64,000 bases of DNA from contig CANMOU010000005.1 of the NCBI GenBank assembly GCA_947499555.1, positions 62,001 to 126,000 on the forward strand, read 5' to 3'. The DNA is from an uncultured Roseovarius sp. (GTDB lineage: Bacteria > Pseudomonadota > Alphaproteobacteria > Rhodobacterales > Rhodobacteraceae). Below the pieces are notes generated by a model. The model searched no databases, was not told the origin of the DNA, and worked only from the letters and a program-made list of their open reading frames with translations. The position numbers and the translations under genes were made by a program. Positions 34,871 to 43,446 of the stretch are shown piece by piece; positions within the stretch are counted from its first letter, which is position 1, and every line of letters begins with the position of its first letter.

Positions 34871-36138
34871 GCCTTCAGTTGACCCCGGATCAACAGGCCA
34901 TGTGTGATGGCAAGCGCGGGCCAGTTCTGGAGTTTGCCATGGGGTTGCTGGTGGCCGCTGGTGAACTGCAAGGCGCGCAACGTCTGCAAAAGATCGACGC
35001 AGCCTATGTGAATACCACCTTTTCCAGCGCACCCAGCCATCTGGATTTCATGGAGTGGCTTGCAGGCGAAGGCGTGCAGGTGGCTGTTCCAACGCATACT
35101 AATATCGGCGGATGGGACGCCCGAAACCCTGACCTTCGGGTGGGCCCGAATATCGCACAGGCCAACACCGAGGCCCGCCGCCTGATCGAGTTGCACCGCG
35201 ACGTCGGCTGCCACCTGTCGATGACCTGCGCGACATATCAGCTTCCCTCCACGCCTAAGTTCGGCAGCCACGTCGCGTGTTCAGAGTCAAACGCGGTCTC
35301 TTACTTCAATTCCGTGGCCGGTGTCCGAACAGCCAAATACGGGGATTACCTCGATATGGCGGCGGGGCTGACGGGCCTTGTACCTGCGAAAGGGCGGCAT
35401 CTGGACGCACCCCGTGCCGAAACACTTATCTTTGACATTCCGCACCTGCCCAAGCCGATCCGCCGGGATGATCTGACCTATCAGCTGATCGGCTATGTGA
35501 TCGGGCGCAGGGCCGGAAAGGACGTGCCGGTGATCACCGGTTTGAACCCTGATGCAACGCCGCGCAACCTTCGCTCGATCTGCGCCGCCGCCAATGCCAG
35601 CGGTGTGGTTGCGCTGTATCATGCGGTCGGGCTGACCCCGGAGGCTCCGGATATCCAGACGGCCACCCGTGGCAAAGACTGCCCGCGCGAGGTGATCACC
35701 GCGCAAGATCTGGCCAAGGCGCGCGAAGACCTGTCCGAGTTTGCAGGCGGCAAGATTGATGCGATCGCAATCGGGACACCGCACGCCTCGCTGGATGAAA
35801 TGGAAGAGACGGTCAACTGGCTCCAGGACCGGTGCATTGCACCCGATGTCACTTTCTACATCCAGGCGAACCGCTTCGTCTTTGAGGTGGCACGGGAAAA
35901 GGGCTGGATCGCCACTCTTGAGCACGCAGGCATCACGATTGTCACCGATACCTGCCTCTACTGGCGACCGGCCACGCGGGGGCTGAAAGGGCGGATCCTG
36001 ACAACATCCGGCAAGTTTGCCTATTACGCACCGGCCGAGCTTGATGCGTCCTGCCGCATCGCCACGTTGCGGGAATGTGTCGAAAGCGCTGTGCGTGGCG
36101 AGGTTTGGCGCGATCCCGACCTGGAGGGCCTTGGATGA
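34867..36138 (+). CDS. Aconitase X catalytic (large) subunit
   Basis: The 423-residue product, starting with a coupled GTG, is a full-length AcnX catalytic domain (DUF521): GPVLEFAMGLLVAAGE, FSSAPSHLDFMEW, VAVPTHTNIGGWDARN, CHLSMTCATYQLPSTPKFGSH, ESNAVSYFNSVAGVRTAKYG and a closing TTSGKFAYYAP. Known bacterial AcnX enzymes dehydrate cis-3-hydroxy-L-proline, and an archaeal form dehydrates phosphomevalonate. The swivelling small domain is a separate gene here. Placement in a beta-oxidation operon suggests a hydroxy-acid or hydroxy-amino-acid dehydration not yet assigned. Confidence 0.88.
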   Translation: MSLQLTPDQQAMCDGKRGPVLEFAMGLLVAAGELQGAQRLQKIDAAYVNTTFSSAPSHLDFMEWLAGEGVQVAVPTHTNIGGWDARNPDLRVGPNIAQANTEARRLIELHRDVGCHLSMTCATYQLPSTPKFGSHVACSESNAVSYFNSVAGVRTAKYGDYLDMAAGLTGLVPAKGRHLDAPRAETLIFDIPHLPKPIRRDDLTYQLIGYVIGRRAGKDVPVITGLNPDATPRNLRSICAAANASGVVALYHAVGLTPEAPDIQTATRGKDCPREVITAQDLAKAREDLSEFAGGKIDAIAIGTPHASLDEMEETVNWLQDRCIAPDVTFYIQANRFVFEVAREKGWIATLEHAGITIVTDTCLYWRPATRGLKGRILTTSGKFAYYAPAELDASCRIATLRECVESAVRGEVWRDPDLEGLG

Positions 36139-36560
36139 CGCATTTGCAGCCCATCCTGCCTGGCGAAATTGCCGCGCCTGTCCTTCAGCTTACCGAGCCG
36201 CTGAGTTTCTGGGGTGGGGTCGATTATCTGACTGGCACCATCATCGACAAGGCCCATCCGCAGCACGGTGCCTGCATTGCCGGAACACTGTTGCTTGTGC
36301 CGATGGTGCGTGGCTCAGGCGGGACGCCCGGCACGATTGCATCACTGATGAAGATCGGGCTTGGCCCCGTCGCGTTTGTGCTGGGCCAACCAGAGATCAA
36401 TATACTTGCCGGCGTCATGCTGGGTCAAAGGCTTTACGATGTTGTTTGCCCTGTCTTTCTGGCCGATGGAGCGGAGTTCTCTGCGCATCCTACGGGCCAG
36501 GGCGGGATAATCCAGAGCGATGCGGACTGGACCCTGATATCCACCGCACCAAGCATATGA
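36135..36560 (+). CDS. Aconitase X swivel (small) subunit
   Basis: ATG at 36135 overlaps the large-subunit stop (ATGA) and gives 141 residues. The DUF126 swivel domain is recognisable: VLQLTEPLSFWGGVDYLTGT, HPQHGACIAGTLLLVPMVRG and SGGTPGTIASLMK, whose serine-glycine loop contributes to the active site. It must pair with the large subunit to form the hydro-lyase. A longer frame from 36075 overlaps the upstream gene too far to be real. Confidence 0.88.
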   Translation: MTHLQPILPGEIAAPVLQLTEPLSFWGGVDYLTGTIIDKAHPQHGACIAGTLLLVPMVRGSGGTPGTIASLMKIGLGPVAFVLGQPEINILAGVMLGQRLYDVVCPVFLADGAEFSAHPTGQGGIIQSDADWTLISTAPSI

Positions 36561-36575
36561 AGGAGCGGGCTCCTT
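36560..36575. terminator. Hairpin between convergent acnX and binding-protein genes
   Basis: AAGGAGC-GG-GCTCCTT is an exact inverted repeat that starts at the last base of the small AcnX gene. With a six-base loop it forms a five-pair stem. There is no clean T-run, so it is only a candidate bidirectional terminator. Confidence 0.35.
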
Positions 36576-36600
36576 ACAGCGCCCGCCCATGATACCTTGA

Positions 36601-38163
36601 TCAGGCGAACGACCAACGCTCCATCCAGCGTTCGCCGTCCATGTCCCAATGCGACGAAAACTGCTCGCTCACGACAACATCGGGCGCAGTGGCAAAGACA
36701 TAGTTCGCAAACATCGGCACGATAACACCGCCATCCTGATTGAGAAGCGTCTGGCATTCCCAATACATCTCGCGGCGCTTGTTCTCGTCCAGCTCGGCAC
36801 GGGCAGAGACCAGCAATTCGTTGAAACGGGCATTTTCCCAGAATGTGTCGTTCCAGTCCGCACCAGCAGAATAGGCCAAAGTCAGGGCCGCATCCTCGAC
36901 AGGCCGTCCGCCCCAATAGACCGCGCAGAACGGATGCTTCAGCCAAACGTCGGACCAATAGCCATCATTGGGCGCACGCTTGACTGTCAGATCGATCCCG
37001 GCTGCCTTGGCCGAGTTCTGAAACAGCGTCGCCGCATCCACGGCACCGGCAAACGCGGCATCCGCTGCCGCCAGTTCCACACTCAGCGTATCGACACCTG
37101 CTTGCTTCATGTGGAACTTGGCCTTGTCCGGATCATAGGGCGTCTGCGCCAGCTCCGAATTGTAAAAACGCTGGCCTTCGCCGATGGGATGGTCGTTTCC
37201 GACCGACCCATAGCCGAAGAGAATCTTTTCGACCATTTCCTCACGGTTGATCGCGTGTTTGAGGGCAAGGCGGATATTGACGTCGGTGAAAGGGTCCTTG
37301 TTCGTATGCATCGCGAAGGTGTAGTGCTGTGTTCCCGCAACCGAATGGATGCCCAGATTTGGATCACGCGCCATCAGGCCGACCGTTTTCAGATCGAGAC
37401 GGTCAATCGCGTGTACATCGCCAGAAATCAACGCGGTGGTCCGCGCGTTCAGATCGACGACAGACAGCATTTCGATCCGGTCGAAATAGCCCCTATCGCT
37501 GTTCCAGTCATTTTCAAACCGTTCCAGAGTGGCCGAGACCCCGGGATTGAATTCAACGATCTTGTAGGGTCCACAGCTGACACCCGATTGCCAGTCGACG
37601 GTGTCGCCGTCAGCAGGAAGGATGGCCAGGTGATAGTCCGTAAAGGTGAATGGAAAATCTGCGCTGCCAGAGTTGAGGGTAAACACGACTGTGTTGCCAT
37701 CCGCGGTGATGTCAGTGATTGAATCCACCAGCGGTTTTGCGGCAGACGTAGAATCGTCTCCCATATGGAACCGGATCGACGCGATCACGTCTTCTGGGGT
37801 GACCGTTTTGCCGTTGTGGAATGTGACACCGTCGCGGATTTTGAACCGCCACACTTTTGCGTCTGCGCTGGCCTCCCAGCTTTCGGCAACTTCCGGCTGC
37901 AGGTTGCCATCGGTGCCGACACCTGACAGGAGTCCGCTAAACCCATAGGACATCGAGATCGTGAAACCGTTGTCGTAGGTGCCGGGGTTCAGCGTGTCAG
38001 TCGTGTTGCCATGGGCCTTGGCCACCCGGAAGGTACCGCCTTTTTTCAGCTCTGCACGTGCCGCAACCGGGCTGAACCCGGCCGCAAGTGCCGCACTTCC
38101 CGCGATGCCGCCCAGAACCGTCCGCCGGTTCCAATGCGTTCTGCTATTAGTCGATCTATCCAT
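36601..38163 (-). CDS. ABC transporter substrate-binding protein, family 5 (peptide/opine type), copy 1
   Basis: ATG 38163 follows GGGAGAG; 520 residues. A twin-arginine-type signal (HWNRRTVLGGIAGSAALAAG, about 10-30) precedes an SBP_bac_5 domain: LLSGVGTDGNLQPEVAESWE, VWRFKIRDGVTFHNGKTVTP and PNDGYWSDVWLKHPF. It would catch a solute in the periplasm. No permease or ATPase genes are near. It is a clear paralogue of the protein at 38719-40308, with aligned motifs along the whole length. The ligand could be a peptide, opine or methylated compound. Confidence 0.9.
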   Translation of the reverse strand: MDRSTNSRTHWNRRTVLGGIAGSAALAAGFSPVAARAELKKGGTFRVAKAHGNTTDTLNPGTYDNGFTISMSYGFSGLLSGVGTDGNLQPEVAESWEASADAKVWRFKIRDGVTFHNGKTVTPEDVIASIRFHMGDDSTSAAKPLVDSITDITADGNTVVFTLNSGSADFPFTFTDYHLAILPADGDTVDWQSGVSCGPYKIVEFNPGVSATLERFENDWNSDRGYFDRIEMLSVVDLNARTTALISGDVHAIDRLDLKTVGLMARDPNLGIHSVAGTQHYTFAMHTNKDPFTDVNIRLALKHAINREEMVEKILFGYGSVGNDHPIGEGQRFYNSELAQTPYDPDKAKFHMKQAGVDTLSVELAAADAAFAGAVDAATLFQNSAKAAGIDLTVKRAPNDGYWSDVWLKHPFCAVYWGGRPVEDAALTLAYSAGADWNDTFWENARFNELLVSARAELDENKRREMYWECQTLLNQDGGVIVPMFANYVFATAPDVVVSEQFSSHWDMDGERWMERWSFA

Positions 38164-38718
38164 TGATTTCTCTCCCTTTGAAACTTGGTGTTCAACAGGC
38201 GCAGGATCATACGTCGTGTTGGAACGCGTCCGCGTTTGACGGCGAACATGGTCGGGCAAAGAATAGACTTTTGCCTATCCCAAGTATCCTGAGGAATGGT
38301 TTTGCGGGTCTGATTGAGGCTCAGTTTGATGAAATGTTCGGCTATGACGTTCTTTTGATCAAATTGCAAAGTGTTGCGCCCAGACGACCACGCAAGCCTG
38401 AAACGCCGCCTGAGTGACTTTGAGAAGCCGTTCAGGTTTGATGCCTTGTTGATTTGGTTCTTAGCAATGCACGAGTGTGGCTTCAATTTCACGGTATTTG
38501 GGGGCCGCTTGCAAATGTTCTCCTTTATTCCCGTTGGCTCAGCGGTGATTGCTGGTCTTCACAAGAGTTAGAAAACCAGCGTCTTATCAATACAGAAAGA
38601 GGAGGTTTATAGAGCCTTTGCCCGCAATTCACGCCGACCTTCCATCATACAAGGCTGCAAAAAGGGACTTCCCGCACCGGTCAAGGCGTGGAAAGCAAGG
38701 TCATGACCCGGGAAATGG
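38164..38718. other. Intergenic region between the two binding-protein genes
   Basis: About 555 bases hold no recognisable gene. The part next to 38163 must contain the promoter and ribosome site of copy 1. Frames on both strands here are short, A/T-richer than their neighbours and unlike known proteins. No permease remnants were seen. Confidence 0.5.
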
Positions 38719-40308
38719 TCAGACCATCCACCAACGTTCCAGGATACGTCGGCCATCAAACCCGCGGACCCAGCTGAGATCGCCATGCGCGATGTTCTCG
38801 TTGCGGGCGTGGACCTCGTTGGCGAACATCGGGACGATATTGCCGCCCTCGTCGCGCAGGATGATTTGGATGTCGCGGTACATTTCCGCGCGCAACACTT
38901 CGTCCAGTTCAGCCCGCGCGGTTTCCAGCAGCTCGTTGAAGCGTGGATGATCCCACTGGGTGTCGTTCCACGCAGCACCCGCGGCAAAAGCCGTTGACAG
39001 CATCGTATCCTCGATTGGATAGCCACCCCAATAGCTGGCTGACCACGGTTTCTTCATCCAGACGTCGGACCAATAGCCATCGTTGGGTTCACGCACGACG
39101 TTGATGTTAATACCCGCCGCCTTGGCCGAGGCCTGAAAGAGGACAGCGGCATCCAGCGCGCCACTATAGGCCGCATCCGAGGCACTGAGATCGATGCTGA
39201 TGTCGCCCAGGCCGGATTTCTCCATATGATGTTTGGCCTTGTCGGGATCATAGGCCAGTTGTTCGATATCCGCGTGATAGCGATAGGACGGCCCGATCGG
39301 ATGGTCATTGCCCACCACACCGTGACCAAACAGGATCTTGTCCACGATCTCCTGCCGGTTGATACCGTATTTCAGCGCCTTACGCAGGTGCAGATTGTCG
39401 AAGGGCGCCGTTTTGGTGGCCATCGGGAACGTATAGTGCAGCGGCCCCGCCCCTTCTTCGATCACGATGCCGGGGGTGCGCTCCATCAGCGCCAGCGTTT
39501 TCAGCTCGACCCGGTCGATGCAATCCACCTCGCCGGTGATCAGCGCGTTCTGGCGCGCGGCCGGATCGGTGATCGAGTGAACCTCGATACTGTCGGCATG
39601 GGCCGCGCCCTCTTTCCAGTAATTCGGATTGCGCTCGAATTCATAGCGCCGTCCGGGCTGTTCGCTTTTGAGGATATAGCCGCCGGACCCGCCCGCTTTC
39701 CAGTCGATGCTGCCATCCTTGGCGGGATAGACGGTGAAGAACGCTTCGTTGAAATTATAGGGGAAATCCGCGTTTCCTGCCGCGAGGGTAAAGACAACCG
39801 TGTTGCCGTCCGCCGTGATGTCCGTCACCGCCTCCATGACGGGCTTGCCGGCCGAGGTCGAATCTTCACCCCGGTGAAAGTTGATCGAGGCGATCACATC
39901 CTCGGCACTCATGGTCTTGCCATTGTGGAACTCCACCCCGTCGCGCAGTTTGAAGGTCCAGACCTTGGCATCGGGCGAGGAGCCCCATTCCGTCGCCAGC
40001 GACCCCACCAGGTTGCCCTGCGCATCAAGCTCGGTCAGCGTGTTGGCCACGCCGTAGGCCACCACATATTGCAGGCCGTTGGTCAGCGTCGCCGGGTTGA
40101 GCGTGTCGGATGTGGCTCCGTGACCCATGGCCAGCCGCATATGCCCACCCTTGCTGGGCGTCGCGGCGTGGGCCTTGCCGAACAAACCGGTCCCAACACT
40201 CAGCGCCATGCCCAGAGCAGTCGTGCGCCCCAGAAACTCGCGCCGCGACATGCGGCCTTTTTCAACCTGGCCGATCAGCCATTTTGCATGTTTTTCTTCA
40301 GAATGCAT
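38719..40308 (-). CDS. ABC transporter substrate-binding protein, family 5, copy 2
   Basis: The ATG at 40308 follows GGGAGGG; 529 residues. The N-terminus carries a twin-arginine signal (MSRREFLGRTTALGMALSVG, about 20-39), then the SBP_bac_5 domain (VWTFKLRDGVEFHNGKTMSA; FGHGVVGNDHPIGPSYRYH; PNDGYWSDVWMKKPW). It shares many identical short motifs with copy 1, so the pair arose by duplication. It lies 139 bases downstream of the sulfatase fusion in the same direction, suggesting that it may capture the sulfatase's substrate or product. Partner permeases must be elsewhere. Confidence 0.9.
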   Translation of the reverse strand: MHSEEKHAKWLIGQVEKGRMSRREFLGRTTALGMALSVGTGLFGKAHAATPSKGGHMRLAMGHGATSDTLNPATLTNGLQYVVAYGVANTLTELDAQGNLVGSLATEWGSSPDAKVWTFKLRDGVEFHNGKTMSAEDVIASINFHRGEDSTSAGKPVMEAVTDITADGNTVVFTLAAGNADFPYNFNEAFFTVYPAKDGSIDWKAGGSGGYILKSEQPGRRYEFERNPNYWKEGAAHADSIEVHSITDPAARQNALITGEVDCIDRVELKTLALMERTPGIVIEEGAGPLHYTFPMATKTAPFDNLHLRKALKYGINRQEIVDKILFGHGVVGNDHPIGPSYRYHADIEQLAYDPDKAKHHMEKSGLGDISIDLSASDAAYSGALDAAVLFQASAKAAGININVVREPNDGYWSDVWMKKPWSASYWGGYPIEDTMLSTAFAAGAAWNDTQWDHPRFNELLETARAELDEVLRAEMYRDIQIILRDEGGNIVPMFANEVHARNENIAHGDLSWVRGFDGRRILERWWMV

Positions 40309-40447
40309 TTTTCATCCCTCCCGATGATTTTGGTGTTGCTTTGATCATGAGGTCGCGCCGTGACATTCCTCGGCCAGCGCCGCGTTTCGATCGTTTCTTG
40401 AGTTCAACGTTCATTAGATTCTCCCTCTTATTTCTTTTCATTTCCCG

Positions 40448-43318
40448 TTACTTGAACGCGCTGACCTTGTGGCTTGGACGATCCTTAAGGTGCGGCGATG
40501 GGGCCGGGTTCCGCACCTCTTGCGACAGTCTTTCAATCGTGCCTTCCAACGCATTCAGAAAATCAGTGACTTCGGACCGGGTGTTGTAATGCGCCAGCCC
40601 AACCCGCACGACACCCTGCTCCGGGTCGAGGCCCAGATGACGGGTCAGTTCATAGGCATAGTTATGCCCCCAATGGCAAAACACCCCCTGGTTAGAAAGG
40701 GCTTTTGCGATCTCACGCGCGCCAAGGATTTTATGGGTAAACGAGAAGGTTGGAACGCGCGGGGCGCCGGGTGTGTTTGGCCCTGGCCCGACAAGTGCAA
40801 CGCCGGGCAGGGCTGTCAGTCCTGTCATGAGCGTTTCAGCCAGGGCGTCTTCGTAAAGCCCGGCTTGTTCGAACCCGGCCGCAAGTTTGGCGCGCGTGCT
40901 GCCCTGTGTGCCACAGAGCGTGCCAACGGACACAAGATAGTCAATTGTCGCAGAGAGACCCGCCATCAGCTCCAACTGCTGCGTGCCCATGAGGAACCTG
41001 GTCGGCAGGTCGTCCGCGGCGCAGCGCACCTTGTAGGCCTTTGCGCTTTGCAGCACCTCGCGCTTGCCCCAAAGAAGACCAAGATGCGGGCCAAAGAATT
41101 TATAGGGCGAACAGGCCAGAAAATCGCAACCCAGATCCTGCACATCAATAAGCCCATGTGGCGCGAACTGAACCGCATCGACGTAAACGAGGACATCAGC
41201 CTCATGCGCGACGGCGGTCAGCGCCTTGATGTCATTGATGGCCCCGCTCAGGTTGCTGGCATGGTTCAGCGCCACAAGACGGGTCCTGTCGCTGAGGATG
41301 GCCCGCAGATTGTCCGAGGTCAGACGATAGGTTTCGGGGTCGGGATCGAGCCAGACGACCCTGGCCCCAGTGTCCTGCGCCATGGCAAGCCATGGCGCGA
41401 CATTTGCCTCGTGATCCACGCGGGACACAATGATTTCATCCCCCTCACTGATGCGGGGTTTGAGGGCATGCATCATCTGGAAGGTCAGCGATGTCATGTT
41501 CGGCCCGATCAGAATCTCGTTCGGATCATCGGTGCCAAGGAACATCGCGAGCTTTTCGTAGAGCGTGTCTGTCATGGCATCGACAGCTATGGATGTGCTG
41601 TTGAACACGCCTGAATTGCTGTTGGTTCTCAGGTAATAGTTTGTGACAGCGTCCATTACGTCGGCGGGCACCTGTGTTCCGGCAGGATTGTCGAGATACA
41701 CCCTGCCACGACCGCCATCGGTGGTTTTCAGCGATGGAAACTGGTCGCGTATCTGGTGGACCGGGAACCCGATGTCCTCGGCCTGCGAGGCTGTGTTTTT
41801 GAGGAATTTTCCCGGACTGGCCGCAAGCAGGGCCGACGGCGTTCTAAGCTGTTCGCAGTTTTCATAAAGCGCGTCGAGTTCGATGAAAATCTCAGCATCG
41901 TCCCGCTGGTTGATCTTGCCCTGCCCGCCCATGGCCTCGACGATTGCGCCTTGTTTGCGCAGGGCTCTGTCATTGACCGCGTCGGGGTCGATCAGGGCGC
42001 GCATCGCCGCGTCGGCGCGCTTGCGTTTATCGGCAAACTTCGGATCGCTGGCCAGATCATTGTCTTCATCGGGATCGTTCAACAGATCGAACAACTGCGG
42101 TTCATACCCGGGATAGACAATGTATTTCCACCGTTTGGACACCAGCATGAACATGCCAGTAGACACGCCGCCATCGTGGTATTCGCTGAGGATGGACCGG
42201 TCCTGGCTGTCCTCTTGGACCATCTTCAGGAGGTCCTGACCGGGCAAGGCGCTCTCGGCCTCCGACAGCTCGCCACCGCAGCCGTTCACGACCGTTGGAT
42301 ACATGTCGACCAGGGATACCGGTGTCTCGATCACCTTGCCCTTGGGAATATCAGCGCCTTTCAGGATCAAAGGAATGGCGACCGCGTCTTCGTACATCAG
42401 CATCTTGGTCCAGACGCCGTGATTGCCCAGCATTTCGCCATGGTCACTTGTGTAGGCCACGCGCGTATTTTCCGACAAGCCGGTTTCTTCGAGCGTTGTC
42501 AGCAGGTTGCCCACCAGATAATCGGTAAAGGACACCAACCCGTAATAGGCCCGGCGCGCCATGGTCGTCAGGTCATCGGTGAAGTAGTCGTTGTAATTGT
42601 AGAAGGTCCGGTATTCCTGCAACAAGGGATGGGTTGGCTCTTCGTCCGGGCGGTGGGCACCGGGGATATCGACACCATCGTAGAGGTCATAGAATTCGCG
42701 CGGGCAGATCAACGGATAGTGCGGGCTGATCAGCGACACGAACATCACCCAGGGCTTGTCCGGCGTGCCGGTCTGCTTGCGCATCCAGGCGCAGGCCGTA
42801 TCCGTGACCACGCGGTCATATTTGGTATAGTCGGTTTCGCCAATGCCGACATGCTCGACAAAGCCCAGGGTCTCGGTGTTCTTTTCCGGAATGCTCAGCG
42901 GATTGCGCAGCAGGCCACGGACCCAGCCCATGCCGTTCTGATTGTGAATGGGCAGGAATTCGCGGCTGAACCCGTTATCCTGTTCTGCCGTCTTGAAGCC
43001 CAGTTTCCCGAACGACACAACGTCATGCCCGGCCTCGCGCAGGTTATGCGCCCAGGTCCGCCGGGTTCCGTCATAGGCTTCGACGCTGCTGAAACATTCG
43101 TTCTGGTGCACATAGCTGCCCGTGGCCAGACAGGCGCGCGCCGAGACACAGGTCGGCGACGGGGAATAGGCGCGCGAAAACCGGGTGCCTTGCGCCGCTA
43201 GGCTATCGATGAACGGTGTCTTGATGACCGGATCGCCGGCACACCCGCTGTAGCGGGCGCTGTGTTCGTCTGAGATAATGAACAGAAGGTTTTGCGGTTT
43301 CACGGGCTTACCTGACAT
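40448..43318 (-). CDS. Fusion of a sulfatase and a cysteine-desulfurase-like PLP enzyme
   Basis: One uninterrupted 956-residue frame (from ATG 43318) joins two enzymes. Residues about 8-490 are an S1-type sulfatase: NLLFIISDEHS, the formylglycine site CVSAR (Cys57; Ser where Pro or Ala is usual), Asp292-His293 in TSDHGEMLGNHG and the WTKMLMYEDAVAIPLI segment of choline-sulfatase relatives. Residues about 525-930 are a class V aminotransferase of the cysteine-desulfurase-like group: YLDNPAGTQVP, SRVDHEAN, VDAVQFAPH and PLP Lys740 in CSPYKFFGPHLG. A TTG 36 bases upstream is an alternative start. There is no signal peptide, so it should be cytoplasmic. Substrate unknown. Confidence 0.87.
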   Translation of the reverse strand: MSGKPVKPQNLLFIISDEHSARYSGCAGDPVIKTPFIDSLAAQGTRFSRAYSPSPTCVSARACLATGSYVHQNECFSSVEAYDGTRRTWAHNLREAGHDVVSFGKLGFKTAEQDNGFSREFLPIHNQNGMGWVRGLLRNPLSIPEKNTETLGFVEHVGIGETDYTKYDRVVTDTACAWMRKQTGTPDKPWVMFVSLISPHYPLICPREFYDLYDGVDIPGAHRPDEEPTHPLLQEYRTFYNYNDYFTDDLTTMARRAYYGLVSFTDYLVGNLLTTLEETGLSENTRVAYTSDHGEMLGNHGVWTKMLMYEDAVAIPLILKGADIPKGKVIETPVSLVDMYPTVVNGCGGELSEAESALPGQDLLKMVQEDSQDRSILSEYHDGGVSTGMFMLVSKRWKYIVYPGYEPQLFDLLNDPDEDNDLASDPKFADKRKRADAAMRALIDPDAVNDRALRKQGAIVEAMGGQGKINQRDDAEIFIELDALYENCEQLRTPSALLAASPGKFLKNTASQAEDIGFPVHQIRDQFPSLKTTDGGRGRVYLDNPAGTQVPADVMDAVTNYYLRTNSNSGVFNSTSIAVDAMTDTLYEKLAMFLGTDDPNEILIGPNMTSLTFQMMHALKPRISEGDEIIVSRVDHEANVAPWLAMAQDTGARVVWLDPDPETYRLTSDNLRAILSDRTRLVALNHASNLSGAINDIKALTAVAHEADVLVYVDAVQFAPHGLIDVQDLGCDFLACSPYKFFGPHLGLLWGKREVLQSAKAYKVRCAADDLPTRFLMGTQQLELMAGLSATIDYLVSVGTLCGTQGSTRAKLAAGFEQAGLYEDALAETLMTGLTALPGVALVGPGPNTPGAPRVPTFSFTHKILGAREIAKALSNQGVFCHWGHNYAYELTRHLGLDPEQGVVRVGLAHYNTRSEVTDFLNALEGTIERLSQEVRNPAPSPHLKDRPSHKVSAFK

Positions 43319-43446
43319 CTGGGGCACGGTTTGAGGTTGAAGAAACGTCGTCAACCGGATGGAGGTCTACGCCGGGGCCGCTTGGATAGCCGGGCGGCGG
43401 TTCTAGGGGAAAGGATGCGCCCTGGGGCCGGTTACATCAACTTGAC

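Noticed and set aside
36649-37722. 357-residue open frame on the plus strand
   Set aside because: It lies opposite binding-protein copy 1 and has no family features.
39226-40344. 372-residue open frame on the plus strand
   Set aside because: It is a shadow of binding-protein copy 2.
41756-43201. 481-residue open frame on the plus strand
   Set aside because: It is the reverse-strand shadow of the sulfatase fusion. It lacks family motifs, and the minus-strand frame has intact catalytic residues.
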